64,000 bases of DNA from Candidatus Accumulibacter sp. 66-26. GTDB lineage: Bacteria > Pseudomonadota > Gammaproteobacteria > Burkholderiales > Rhodocyclaceae. The notes under the pieces are model-generated. The model was not told the DNA's origin, did not search any database, and saw nothing but the letters and a program-made list of their open reading frames with translations. A program made the position numbers and the translations under genes. How positions within the stretch are numbered: position 1 is the first letter of the stretch; every line of letters starts with the position of its first letter. Where the stretch lies: the NCBI GenBank assembly GCA_001897745.1, contig MKUH01000019.1:314332-378331 (forward strand), given 5' to 3'. Positions 43,263-51,965 of the stretch are shown here, in pieces.

Positions 43263-44996
43263 ATGGCAGCGAATCAGCTCATAAAAGTCGACGCACTGCA
43301 GGAACACCCGAAGGAGATTCGGGTAAAAAACCTTGCTGCTCCCAAATCAAATCAGAAGAGATTGGGCGCGTTCTATACCCCCGAGAATCTTAGCCGAGTG
43401 CTAACGGATTGGGCTCTCCAGCATCCCTGTGACAGAGTCTTGGAGCCGAGCTTCGGAAAGTGCGGATTCCTAGCTGCGGCACAACGTCGGCTGCAGGAGT
43501 TGGGGTGTGCCACACCAAAAAGCCAAATTTTTGGATGCGATGTCGACGCTGCTGCATTCACTTTCTTGGCTGAAACTCTAGGGCAGCCGATCAATACGAA
43601 GCAGTTCCTCCAAAAGGATTTCCTCGACGTAAAAATTGGGGAGGACTGGACGCATCTTTTCTCATGCTCGATCGGCAATCCGCCATATATTCCGTTCCAG
43701 GCTCTCCCTGAAAAAAGGCGGTTGGAGCTTATACAGCGCTGCAAGGAAGAAGGAATTAAGGTAAGCAGCCGAGCCAGCCTTTGGGCCCACTTTTTGTTGC
43801 ATGCCACGAATTTCGTTGCCCCCGGCGGCCGAATGGCTTGGGTACTGCCCGGAGCATTTCTACAGGCCGATTATGCCATAGGCATACGCGAGTACCTCAG
43901 CCGCTCGTTCGACGGTGTACTTTGCGTGCTAATGCATCAGCGGTTCTTCAAGAATGAAGGCACGGAAGAAGAAACGGTCATACTGCTGACGCGTGGGCGC
44001 CGAGCGCTTGGCTCACCAGCCGATGTCCAATTTGCAGAAGCAAGGTCGCTGGACGAGCTTTCGGAACAAATTCGCTCCTGGACCAATGGCGAGAGCACGG
44101 GACGACCACTTAGCGCTCGTCCTGCTTATCTTGCAACCAACGATGCCATCGTATCTCAGTTCAAAACACTGGAAAGCACCCTCCAATGCCATGCCTTGGG
44201 CGATCTCGTGCTAGCGAACATCGGCTTGGTAACGGGCGCAAACCAATTCTTCGTTCTCAGTAATGAAGACAAGGCTAGGTATCGGCTACGCGAAGCGGAC
44301 ACAGTGCGTGTTTTAGGAAAATTTAAGGCGACAAAAGGCTTGCGCTTTACCGTCGATGATCACGACAGTTATTTAGAAACAGGGGCATGTGGTCATCTTG
44401 TCCACTCGAAAAAACTGCCCCGGAAAAATTCGCCCCTGCGCCGTTATCTGGACAGTTTCTCAGAGGAAGATCGCAACAAAATCGGCACCTTCAAAAAGAG
44501 GTCTGTTTGGCACGCCACAAATGACGAAAACATACCTGACGCATTTTTACCCGTGATGAATCATGATGGTCCACGGTTGGTATTGAATCAGGCCCGGATT
44601 AATTGCACTAATACACTGCACCGGGCATTCTTCCGAAAACACGTAACCGAAAAACAACAAAAACTTATCGCCATCTCCCTGCTAACCAGCTTTTCGCAAC
44701 TATCAGCCGAATTCGTCGGTCGCCGTTATGGTTCAGGCGTACTGAAGCATGAACCGCGCGAAATCGAAAAGATCGCGATTCTGCTTCCCGAGCTGAATGA
44801 CGATACTGTGAACCAGCACTTTGATGCGATAGACAAACTTCTACGCGACAAAGATACGGAAGCCGCAATGAAGAAAGCCGACGAGCTAATCCTTGGGACA
44901 TTCAATGACTGGGAAGCGCTTTCGGCAGCTTTCAGTGCGGCCCTTGAGGCTGCAAGAATGCTTCGACGCCCCGCCCGAGACATGACTGGCGCGTAG
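43263..44996 (+). CDS. N6-adenine DNA methyltransferase (Eco57I/TaqI-like)
   Basis: A 577-residue DNA methyltransferase. LGAFYTPENLSRVLTDWAL (35-52) is motif X, VLEPSFGKCGFLAAA (59-73) motif I (AdoMet binding), and IGNPPYIPF (138-146) the catalytic NPPY motif IV of N6-adenine enzymes. Motif order X-I-IV marks the gamma class. The C-terminal half looks like a target-recognition domain. No PD-(D/E)xK nuclease motif is visible, so it is not an obvious fused type IIG enzyme. The ATG at 43263 follows a purine-rich GAGGATAGAGGGGG. It heads the cargo operon. Confidence 0.87.
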   Translation: MAANQLIKVDALQEHPKEIRVKNLAAPKSNQKRLGAFYTPENLSRVLTDWALQHPCDRVLEPSFGKCGFLAAAQRRLQELGCATPKSQIFGCDVDAAAFTFLAETLGQPINTKQFLQKDFLDVKIGEDWTHLFSCSIGNPPYIPFQALPEKRRLELIQRCKEEGIKVSSRASLWAHFLLHATNFVAPGGRMAWVLPGAFLQADYAIGIREYLSRSFDGVLCVLMHQRFFKNEGTEEETVILLTRGRRALGSPADVQFAEARSLDELSEQIRSWTNGESTGRPLSARPAYLATNDAIVSQFKTLESTLQCHALGDLVLANIGLVTGANQFFVLSNEDKARYRLREADTVRVLGKFKATKGLRFTVDDHDSYLETGACGHLVHSKKLPRKNSPLRRYLDSFSEEDRNKIGTFKKRSVWHATNDENIPDAFLPVMNHDGPRLVLNQARINCTNTLHRAFFRKHVTEKQQKLIAISLLTSFSQLSAEFVGRRYGSGVLKHEPREIEKIAILLPELNDDTVNQHFDAIDKLLRDKDTEAAMKKADELILGTFNDWEALSAAFSAALEAARMLRRPARDMTGA

Positions 44997-45022
44997 AATC
45001 AAGATCTGAACGAGGTTTATCT

Positions 45023-47299
45023 ATGACTGAACGCGGAGACGCCAATCTCACCTTCAAATCAGCGGAAGAGTTGAAGGTCGAGATCGCAGCAGAGCTCGGA
45101 AAAGAACCGATAGACACCCTCAAGGTTGCTGGATTGGCAAACGCCTTGGCCGATCTGGAGACGGCGTTTGTGCGCTTCACCGTGGATGCAAGTCACGTTG
45201 AGAGACTCGGATACGAGCTTGTCGGCAAGCAAGGGACAGCCTTGGCTGAGCTGGTGAAGAATGCGTATGACGCAGATGCTACCGTTGTAACGGTAGATAT
45301 CGACGATACTGAAGGTGACGGCGGGATTATCAGGATCGAAGACGATGGGCTCGGAATGAACCTCGATGACATTCGCCGCGCATGGATGCGAATATCCACA
45401 TCGAATAAAGTCGAGAATCCACTCTCCTCCCGATACAAACGTCGTCGTGCAGGGAAAAAGGGGATCGGTCGATTTGCAGTCCAACGCCTAGGCCGCGCGT
45501 TGACGTTGACTACCGGGCAACGCGGCTATAACTCCGGCTGGCAATTGGATGTAGATTGGGACAACAAGCATGTCAAAGGCAAAGACATCACTCTCGTTCC
45601 ACATGAAATTCGACCAGTTCCAAAAAATCCAGAAACAGAAGGCACTGTTCTAGAAATCAGAGGCCTCCGTGATCGTTGGTCGACATCCTCGACTGAATCA
45701 GCATGGCGATCTGTATCGTTGCTACAAGCCCCTCTTCGAGATCAGAAGCCCCCCCCCCCAAAAAATAGCGACCCCGGCTTTCAGGCCTTTATGGACTTAA
45801 AAAAAAGCGGTCGCAAAGTCGCCGGCTATGACGTCGAGTCGGAGTTCAGCAAATCCGCAGTCGCGACAATATCTGGAACAATAGATGCCAAAGGGGATGC
45901 TCATTTTGAGGTTCATTCAGCTACGCTGAACTTACACGACACCTTCAAGTTCGAAGCGCGTAACTATAAAGAAGTGGGCCCGGTACGCTTGGAAACGGAC
46001 TACTTTATCTATGCAACAGAATTTTTTTCTGGGTTAAAAATTAATACCGCCCAGAAGATTGCTGCAGAAATTGGCGGAGTGCGTCTGTACAGGAATGGTT
46101 TCCGAGTAGCTCCATATGGCGATCCCAATAACGACTGGCTGGGGTTCGCAACGGACGTTGCCCGTAGACATATTCTTGTTCCGGCAAACAACAACAATTT
46201 CCTTGGACGGGTCTACATTACCTCCGCTGAAAATCCGGGATTGGAGGAAACTGCTAGCCGCGAAGGCTTAATTGAAAATTCTGCCTATGAGAGCTTAGTC
46301 GATTTCATTCGTCAGTGCATCTATTGGGCTATTAAGCGCGTAGGCTGGGCACGCGACAAAAAAACCAAGGCGAACGAACCGGGCAAACAAATCAAGGGAG
46401 CTCTTGCCGAACAGATTTCTGTATTACTTGACCGTATTGATGATGCCGCATCCGACAAGGATGCAAACGAAGCGAGGCGAGATATTCTGAGTTTCGTTCG
46501 TCGATATGAAGACGAAGTGCAGCGCGCTCAGGCAGAGTCAATCCGCTATGAAGCAATGTTGCGAGTACTTGCTTCGCTGGGGCTCTCCATTTCGGTTTTT
46601 GCACACGAGGTCCGTGCAGCGTCCTCATTTGCAGACGACTCGACGAAGCTCTTTTTGCTGCGGGCGAGAGAAATTGAAGAAATTATGGCGGATTCGATTC
46701 TGAAGCCGCTGATCGATAACATTGAAAGCGGCGTCGAGAAAATCACTGTGCTCGGAGATTACCTAGGTGGATTAACCGCCTATGCCGGCACTAGAAAGCT
46801 CGCCACTACATCGTTAATCGGTGCGATCAGAGGCTTCCACGAGCGGATTGCCGACTACCTAAGTGGGCAAGGTGTTGCCATGGAGCTCGATTTGAAAGAT
46901 GCACCGTTGCGGACGGCTCCGATACACCGTAGCGAGATAGATTCGATTTTGTTCAATCTCACGACTAACGCCCTCAAAGCAGTCAAGAAGGCCCGACCTG
47001 AAGCTGGCAAAGTGCGCCTCTCTGCCTACAGGGACAGGAAATTTGTGGTTTTGGTTGTGTCCGACAATGGCACCGGAATTGACCCATCGATTCAGGAAAA
47101 AATCTTCGAGGCCTTCTTTACCACCACGGGAGCCGACAATGATGACCCCGCTGCAGGTGCTGGGCTGGGTCTCAAAATCGTCGCAGATATCGCCTCAAAT
47201 TACGGTGGTTCGGTTCGCGTCGTAGAACCCTCGCCGGATATGAAGACAGCGATCGAGTTCCGCGTCCTCGGTTATGACGAAAACATTCACGAACTTTGA
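45023..47299 (+). CDS. Dual-GHKL protein: MORC/MutL-type ATPase fused to histidine kinase
   Basis: A 758-residue protein. Residues 60-160 form a MORC/MutL/Hsp90-type ATPase: LAELVKNAYDAD (E76, N80), RIEDDGLGMNLDDI (D107/D108), AGKKGIGRFAVQRLG. Residues 170-440 resemble the S5-type transducer with SREGLIENSAYESL. After helical residues 455-515 comes a histidine-kinase module: H528 in SVFAHEVR, N box ILFNLTTNALKAVKK (N645, N649), VVSDNGTGID (D681), IFEAFFTTTG and GAGLGLKIV. Poly-C (11) and poly-A (6) runs encode KPPPPKN at residues 242-248. It follows the methyltransferase by 26 bp; the next gene encodes a receiver domain. Confidence 0.85.
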   Translation: MTERGDANLTFKSAEELKVEIAAELGKEPIDTLKVAGLANALADLETAFVRFTVDASHVERLGYELVGKQGTALAELVKNAYDADATVVTVDIDDTEGDGGIIRIEDDGLGMNLDDIRRAWMRISTSNKVENPLSSRYKRRRAGKKGIGRFAVQRLGRALTLTTGQRGYNSGWQLDVDWDNKHVKGKDITLVPHEIRPVPKNPETEGTVLEIRGLRDRWSTSSTESAWRSVSLLQAPLRDQKPPPPKNSDPGFQAFMDLKKSGRKVAGYDVESEFSKSAVATISGTIDAKGDAHFEVHSATLNLHDTFKFEARNYKEVGPVRLETDYFIYATEFFSGLKINTAQKIAAEIGGVRLYRNGFRVAPYGDPNNDWLGFATDVARRHILVPANNNNFLGRVYITSAENPGLEETASREGLIENSAYESLVDFIRQCIYWAIKRVGWARDKKTKANEPGKQIKGALAEQISVLLDRIDDAASDKDANEARRDILSFVRRYEDEVQRAQAESIRYEAMLRVLASLGLSISVFAHEVRAASSFADDSTKLFLLRAREIEEIMADSILKPLIDNIESGVEKITVLGDYLGGLTAYAGTRKLATTSLIGAIRGFHERIADYLSGQGVAMELDLKDAPLRTAPIHRSEIDSILFNLTTNALKAVKKARPEAGKVRLSAYRDRKFVVLVVSDNGTGIDPSIQEKIFEAFFTTTGADNDDPAAGAGLGLKIVADIASNYGGSVRVVEPSPDMKTAIEFRVLGYDENIHEL

Positions 47300-47301
47300 C
47301 T

Positions 47302-48450
47302 ATGGTTATGCGAGCCTTCCTTATTGACGATGATGACGGAGCTGCGAATTCGGCACAGATTTTCTCTACCGAGATGCTGACGTTTGAATTCAAGAAACCA
47401 GAAACACTCGAATCCTTTGCGAAGGAGCTCTTTTGTGCCAAGCCAGGCATGATCGTTGTGGACTATCGATTAGACGAACGGGTCGGAGATAAAGACCAAG
47501 CTGTAAGCTACAAGGCATCGACGCTCGCTCAATATCTAAGGGACTTAGCCGGCGATGGCGGAAGCGAAGATTTCCCCATAGTGCTTCACTCGGCAGAAGA
47601 AAAGATTCGGGAATATTTTCATCCGGAAAAGACCGCACACGATCTTTTTGATCACATTATCAAAAAGTCGTCAAGAAAAGATGTTGATGAGGAAAAACGA
47701 AAACTGGACGCGTTAGCCGATGGTTATGTCCGTTTACTCGAATTGCGCCCATACAACGACAAGCTGCTGGTTATTTTCGGCCTGGACAAACAGAGAGCGC
47801 ACCTGATAGACCACCAGGAAATTCACGACCTAGCGGCAACAACCACGATTCCGCACATTTTCGCAAGATTCATTCTTAAACGGTTGATTAGCAGGAATGG
47901 CATCCTTGTAGATGACCTGACGGTGTTAGCGCGATGCGGCGTCAATGCCAACGATGACGGCAACCAGCGGATATTTGACGAACTTCAGCGACTGGGCGCG
48001 AATTACACAGGGGTGTTCAGCGGATTCAGATCAATGTGGTGGCGATTGACGGTGGAAATAGCCCTAGAAGAGTGGTTAGGTGGTGTAGTCAATAGTTTTT
48101 CAGCACAAGAGCGGGCAGCCGCCCTCAAACAGAAATTCGGCTATGACTTCAAGCCTGCAAAATCAGCATGGAGCAATTCATCGAATGAACGGTTCACCCA
48201 TGTGTGCTCCATCTGCGAACGCCCAACCCTTGTCGCGCATTCGGTTGCTGTTCACGAACGGCTAAGCGGACCTCTTATAGAACGTCGACGCATTTGTTTC
48301 AACTGCATCCAAGAAGATAGGCATATGGATCGAATAGATTTAAGAATTGACGCCTTGGATAAGCCAGTTGAAGACGCGGTACGGAAAGGAACAATACAAG
48401 GAGAACAAAGTGGTGGTACCTACGGCGAAGGAGATGGCAACTGCCGTTAA
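47302..48450 (+). CDS. Receiver-domain protein with C-terminal zinc ribbon
   Basis: A 382-residue protein. Residues 1-125 have the layout of a response-regulator receiver: acidic cluster LIDDDDG (9-12), probable phospho-acceptor Asp54 in MIVVDYRLDE, Ser97 in PIVLHSAEEK, and Lys121 or 122 in HIIKKSS. About 170 residues of unknown fold follow, then CSICERP ... CFNC, a four-Cys zinc ribbon, and a charged tail. It is not a standard DNA-binding output domain. It starts at the ATG at 47302 (TTG at 47296 or ATG at 47308 possible), at the stop of the kinase gene, so it is the natural phosphotransfer partner. Confidence 0.8.
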   Translation: MVMRAFLIDDDDGAANSAQIFSTEMLTFEFKKPETLESFAKELFCAKPGMIVVDYRLDERVGDKDQAVSYKASTLAQYLRDLAGDGGSEDFPIVLHSAEEKIREYFHPEKTAHDLFDHIIKKSSRKDVDEEKRKLDALADGYVRLLELRPYNDKLLVIFGLDKQRAHLIDHQEIHDLAATTTIPHIFARFILKRLISRNGILVDDLTVLARCGVNANDDGNQRIFDELQRLGANYTGVFSGFRSMWWRLTVEIALEEWLGGVVNSFSAQERAAALKQKFGYDFKPAKSAWSNSSNERFTHVCSICERPTLVAHSVAVHERLSGPLIERRRICFNCIQEDRHMDRIDLRIDALDKPVEDAVRKGTIQGEQSGGTYGEGDGNCR

Positions 48451-49102
48451 GTTCATGTGCGACAAACTGCTCGGCATGAACGTTTTAGAACCAGTTTCCT
48501 ACGACGCAGTGTATAAGCTCAACAACGTACTACGGGAACAAGGCGACAATAAGTCCTGGGAGTTCTCCGTCGCACATGACCAAGGACTGGTGTTCCGGGC
48601 GTGCGCTGATCGACACCGGAATATTTACAACCCCGTGGTATCGGTAGACGGCATCTCAGTAAATGACCGGAATGAGATGCTACCACCATTGAGTAAACTG
48701 GATATCTCGCTTGAGTTGCGATATCAACATACGGGACGAATCCACCGGTGGCACTTCGATCAGGCGAACATGAGATCAGATGGCAGAGCTCAGCAAGGGC
48801 CACGATACCATCTGCAGTTCGGCGGTCATGCCCACGACGATCGCGCGCATGACATGCCGATCAAAGAGCCCCGGTGGGCACATCCGCCAATGGATTTAAT
48901 TTTGCTGATTGAAGCCGTAACCGCGAATTTTTATCCTAATGAGTGGGAGCAGGTTCGCAGCGATAACCAATGGTGCTTCCATGTTCAAATGGCACAACGT
49001 CTCTGTTTGACCCGGTACTGTGCAAAGCTACAAGAACATATCAACGTGTCGAGCGGTACCTTGCTAGACAGTCTTTGGGGTGACCGCTGGACGGCGAGCT
49101 GA
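48410..49102 (+). CDS. Hypothetical protein, last gene of the cargo operon
   Basis: A 230-residue protein without a family I recognise. Features are YKLNNVLREQGDNKSWEFSVAHDQGLVFRAC at the N-terminus, a central His-rich stretch (RWHFDQANMRSDGRAQQGPRYHLQFGGHAHDDRAHDMP) and a helical Trp-rich C-terminus. The His/Asp cluster could hold a metal or be catalytic. I chose the GTG at 48410, six bases after AAGGAG; the gene then overlaps the preceding one by 41 bp, implying coupled translation. Confidence 0.65.
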   Translation: MVVPTAKEMATAVKFMCDKLLGMNVLEPVSYDAVYKLNNVLREQGDNKSWEFSVAHDQGLVFRACADRHRNIYNPVVSVDGISVNDRNEMLPPLSKLDISLELRYQHTGRIHRWHFDQANMRSDGRAQQGPRYHLQFGGHAHDDRAHDMPIKEPRWAHPPMDLILLIEAVTANFYPNEWEQVRSDNQWCFHVQMAQRLCLTRYCAKLQEHINVSSGTLLDSLWGDRWTAS

Positions 49103-49272
49103 CCGAAATAGTTGCAGAAGCTAATCTGTGGGTTCACAGCCACACTTGTGTTCCAGCGGGTTAAAAACCCGGCTCCGGTCGGGTGTTCTGCAACCCGCGG
49201 GGTTACGCGAGGAATCGTTTGGTCCGCTGCTTCAATCCCGATCTTGTCATCGTGATTTAGTCGCTATACAAC
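49103..49272. other. Non-coding gap between cargo operon and tnsE-like gene
   Basis: 170 bases between two convergent genes. AAACCCGG (about 49161) and CGGGTGTT (about 49178) can pair, and AACCCGCGGGGTT follows, so transcription from both sides may end here. No ORF is supported. Confidence 0.45.
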
Positions 49273-50910
49273 TCACGGCGATATTGTCTGCGCTGCGAGT
49301 GCACAAGTACTGCTTCGCGTGTTGAGTGCTGCGATAGCTTCACCCATTTGCGTAGTTGATACTGGGACAGTAACCGGCTTGACATAGCGAGCGCTCCCCT
49401 CGGCAATGAGCCAATATGAGGGAGAGTCAGCCTTCAAGTTAACTTCAGCAAAGCACCCTCTGCGTTGGCGCGTACTACCATCCGCAGCGGTGAACAACAG
49501 TTCGGCATCGAGAACACCATCAACGTCGACGATCGCCGGAAGACTGAATACCGGCGCCGTCTTCCCTGCCGGACAAACGATCTTTACCAAGGAGTTTTCC
49601 GACAGGGCCGCAACCTCGGAGGCAATCCTGTCGAGGCCCTGCTGCACGAACCGGGGCAGTCGTTGCTCGGGCACATGGGTGCTCTCGGTTCCGTTTCCCC
49701 GGCCAATGTCGATACCCGCCACAGCGGAACTCCCTGCAGGTTCTCCCAGCGCGACCTGCTCGATAGCGCCATCGGCGTGCCGGAAATAAACGTCCGGCTT
49801 CGGCATCGCTTCGAGCTTCTCCCGCCAGATCGATTTCCGGGTCAGATCTGGGAACCGTTGCTGATTCTCGAAAACGATTCGGCGCTGTGCCTTTCTGTCA
49901 CCAGGATCGGCATCGGTCGTTTCCGTTGCTCCCTTGGGTTTTTCGCGTGTATGCCCGACTTTCCCGACCTGGTCACTCTTGCGATCAGAGGCATATCGCA
50001 CTTTTCGATCGGCTGCTTCGTAGGACAGCGATCGATACGGAAACGGATGCGAGCATGAGAAGAGGCGATATGCGAGGAATGTGGCGCGCTCAACCTCGCC
50101 GAATGGCAACCAGACTCCAGACGCCACCAAGTTCGTCTGGCCCTCGAACGGGAAGCCTGTGTATGGATAGGCAGGATGGCGCTGCGCAGCCGCTTTCTGG
50201 CAGGAGGCGTGGATGCCAGCCGCGGCCCGCCATGCTAGAGGACTTTCCGCGATGCGTCCTATGTCGGGTGCCGACCACAGGGAAAGCCGCTTGGCCAGCA
50301 CCAGATGCAGATGTCGATTAGTTGGATTGAAACGCTTGCTGACCCATAACGACTCCCTGGTCAGCGGTCCCGTAAACAGGCGATGCAGTAGGTTGCCGGA
50401 TGAGCCGAAATAGAACCGGATCAGTTCGACGCAGGGCACAAGCAAACGCCGGCCATCGCTTAACGCCAGCGACACGCAATACGATTGTGTATGCAGCCGA
50501 TGCCACGGGTGCCTACTCAGGGGCAGCAGGAAATGGGCGTCGACCGCAAGTCCGGCTTTGATGAAGCTGGCGCTCGTATCGTCGACACGAAGATTCTGGA
50601 ACGTCTCAAGTTGGTAGACAGGCGACTCGAGCCGGCGTCCATTTTGCCATAGATCACCGATCGCAAGCATCGGTAACGCGGAGACCGGCACCCATGCTTC
50701 ATGGGAATGTTGATGGTCTGTGGCGTCCGGAAGGAGTAGGGCCGAGCAATCGGATGGATCGCACCGCAGCGCCGAAAGTACGACCTTGATGCTGGGCTGG
50801 GTATAGCGCCTGACACTGCCCGGGTAAGCGCATTCGCCGAACCAGTCCAGCCGCCAGATTCTGTCGTCCGGCGTCAGCTGGGGAAGAGCCGGCAGGCTAT
50901 CCGAATTCAT
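49273..50910 (-). CDS. tnsE: TnsE-like transposition protein
   Basis: A 545-residue protein, nearly the length of Tn7 TnsE (538). By eye it follows TnsE's layout: an N-terminal beta-rich part (IWRLDWFGECAYPG); a helix LLVPCVELIRFYFGSSGNLLHRLF in the position of TnsE's IPQLELARSLFLINSYF; a poorly conserved charged linker (about 320-365); and a C-terminal domain with IDIG, VFSLPAIVD and a strand pair RRGCFAEVNLKADSPSYWLIAEG. TnsE directs Tn7 to DNA undergoing discontinuous replication and to conjugal plasmids. It starts 66 bp inside the right end and reads inward, opposite to tnsABC-tniQ. Confidence is moderate because identity is low. Confidence 0.55.
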   Translation of the reverse strand: MNSDSLPALPQLTPDDRIWRLDWFGECAYPGSVRRYTQPSIKVVLSALRCDPSDCSALLLPDATDHQHSHEAWVPVSALPMLAIGDLWQNGRRLESPVYQLETFQNLRVDDTSASFIKAGLAVDAHFLLPLSRHPWHRLHTQSYCVSLALSDGRRLLVPCVELIRFYFGSSGNLLHRLFTGPLTRESLWVSKRFNPTNRHLHLVLAKRLSLWSAPDIGRIAESPLAWRAAAGIHASCQKAAAQRHPAYPYTGFPFEGQTNLVASGVWLPFGEVERATFLAYRLFSCSHPFPYRSLSYEAADRKVRYASDRKSDQVGKVGHTREKPKGATETTDADPGDRKAQRRIVFENQQRFPDLTRKSIWREKLEAMPKPDVYFRHADGAIEQVALGEPAGSSAVAGIDIGRGNGTESTHVPEQRLPRFVQQGLDRIASEVAALSENSLVKIVCPAGKTAPVFSLPAIVDVDGVLDAELLFTAADGSTRQRRGCFAEVNLKADSPSYWLIAEGSARYVKPVTVPVSTTQMGEAIAALNTRSSTCALAAQTISP

Positions 50911-50976
50911 GTTCTCGAATAGCCTTGTGCGTTCTCAAATACCTATGTTCACTCTCATTTATCGTTAGAAGTCACA
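50890..50976 (-). repeat. Right end of the Tn7-like transposon
   Basis: Read inward on the reverse strand from 50976: TGTGACTTCTAACGATAAAT, then TTTGAGAACGCACAAGGC and TTCGAGAACA. These match left-end motifs in inverted orientation and are probable TnsB binding sites. The first 22 bases also encode the new end of lipA, and the inner part overlaps the 5' end of the tnsE-like gene. Confidence 0.8.
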
Positions 50977-51965
50977 GCGACACCTGCATTGTGCGCCTGC
51001 TGATCCGCCCAATAGCTCGAACGCACCATCGGGCCGCAGGCGGCGCCGGTGAAGCCCATTTTTTTCGCTTCTTCCTCGTACATCTTGAAGGTGTCCGGAT
51101 GCACGTAGCGCGAGACGGGGAGGTGGTGGCCGGATGGGGCGAGGTACTGGCCGATGGTGAGCATTTCGACGCCGTGCGCGCGCAGGTCGCGCAGGACGTC
51201 GAGGATTTCCTCGTCGGTTTCGCCGAGGCCGACCATCAGGCCGGATTTGGTCGGCACCTGCGGGTAGCGCGCCTTGAAGGCCTTCATGAAGTCAAGCGAG
51301 TGCTGGTAGTCGGCGCCGGGGCGCGCCTGCTTGTAGAGGCGCGGTACGGTTTCCATGTTGTGGTTGAGGACGTCGGGCAGCGACTGGCCGAGCACGTCGA
51401 TGGCGATGTCCATGCGCCCGCGAAAATCGGGGACCAGCGTTTCGATGGTGGTCGACGGCGATTTGCCGCGCACGGCGGCGATCACGTCGACGAAGTGCTG
51501 GGCGCCGCCATCGCGCAGGTCGTCGCGGTCGACGCTGGTGATCACGACGTAGCGCAGGCGGAGGTTGGCGACGCTTTCGGCGAGGTGGGCCGGTTCGTCG
51601 GCGTCGGGCGGCAGCGGCTTGCCGTGGCCGACGTCGCAGAAGGGGCAGCGGCGCGTGCAGATGTCGCCGAGGATCATGAAGGTGGCGGTGCCGCGCCCGA
51701 AGCATTCGCCGATGTTCGGGCAGGCGGCTTCTTCGCAGACGGTGTGCAGCTTCTGTTCGCGCAGCATCTGCTTGATTTCGCCGAAGCGCCCGTTGGCGTT
51801 GCCGGCCTTGACGCGAATCCATTCGGGCTTGCGCTGCGGCTCCTGCGGCACGATCTTGATCGGGATGCGCGCCGTTTTCAGTTCGCCCTTTTCCTTGACG
51901 CCGGCGATCTTCGCGCCCGGTCGCGCCGCGGGTTGCGCCCCGGCCTTGGTCTCTTGCTCGCTCAT
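50955..51965 (-). CDS. lipA: Lipoyl synthase, C-terminus altered by transposon end
   Basis: A 336-residue radical SAM enzyme inserting two sulfurs into octanoyl-protein. The auxiliary cluster is bound by [12 protein letters not shown] and the radical SAM cluster by [21 protein letters not shown] and [19 protein letters not shown] close the fold. Codons after AHNAGVA lie in the transposon right end: the last residues VTSNDK and the TGA stop come from the element. All catalytic motifs are intact. The start at 51965 overlaps the lipB stop (ATGA). Confidence 0.95.
   Translation of the reverse strand: MSEQETKAGAQPAARPGAKIAGVKEKGELKTARIPIKIVPQEPQRKPEWIRVKAGNANGRFGEIKQMLREQKLHTVCEEAACPNIGECFGRGTATFMILGDICTRRCPFCDVGHGKPLPPDADEPAHLAESVANLRLRYVVITSVDRDDLRDGGAQHFVDVIAAVRGKSPSTTIETLVPDFRGRMDIAIDVLGQSLPDVLNHNMETVPRLYKQARPGADYQHSLDFMKAFKARYPQVPTKSGLMVGLGETDEEILDVLRDLRAHGVEMLTIGQYLAPSGHHLPVSRYVHPDTFKMYEEEAKKMGFTGAACGPMVRSSYWADQQAHNAGVAVTSNDK

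Larger units (their letters stand above)
38198..50976. mobile_element. Tn7-like transposon (12.8 kb) inserted at the 3' end of lipA
   Basis: The left end TATGAATTACAACGATCAGT and the inverted right end TGTGACTTCTAACGATAAAT match at 19 of the first 25 bases, continuing TGAGAG. A direct 5-bp repeat GCGAC flanks it (38193-38197 and 50977-50981), the duplication length of Tn7/Tn5053-type elements. Further TnsB-site-like motifs (TTTCGAGAACG on the left; TTTGAGAACG and TTCGAGAACA inverted on the right; CGCACAAGGC at both ends) lie within about 100 bp of each end. It carries tnsA, tnsB, tnsC/tniB, tniQ, a DNA-modification/signalling cargo and a tnsE-like gene. Composition is clearly more AT-rich than the flanks. 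Confidence 0.87.

Noticed and set aside
43263-44996. Fused type IIG restriction-methylation enzyme
   Set aside because: No N-terminal nuclease domain or PD-(D/E)xK motif precedes GAFYTP at residue 35; the protein is a methyltransferase with a recognition domain only.
38198-50976. Possibility of a CRISPR-associated transposon
   Set aside because: No repeat-spacer array and no Cas6/7/8 or Cas12k-like protein occur between the ends; a TnsE-like protein fits the vacant role better.
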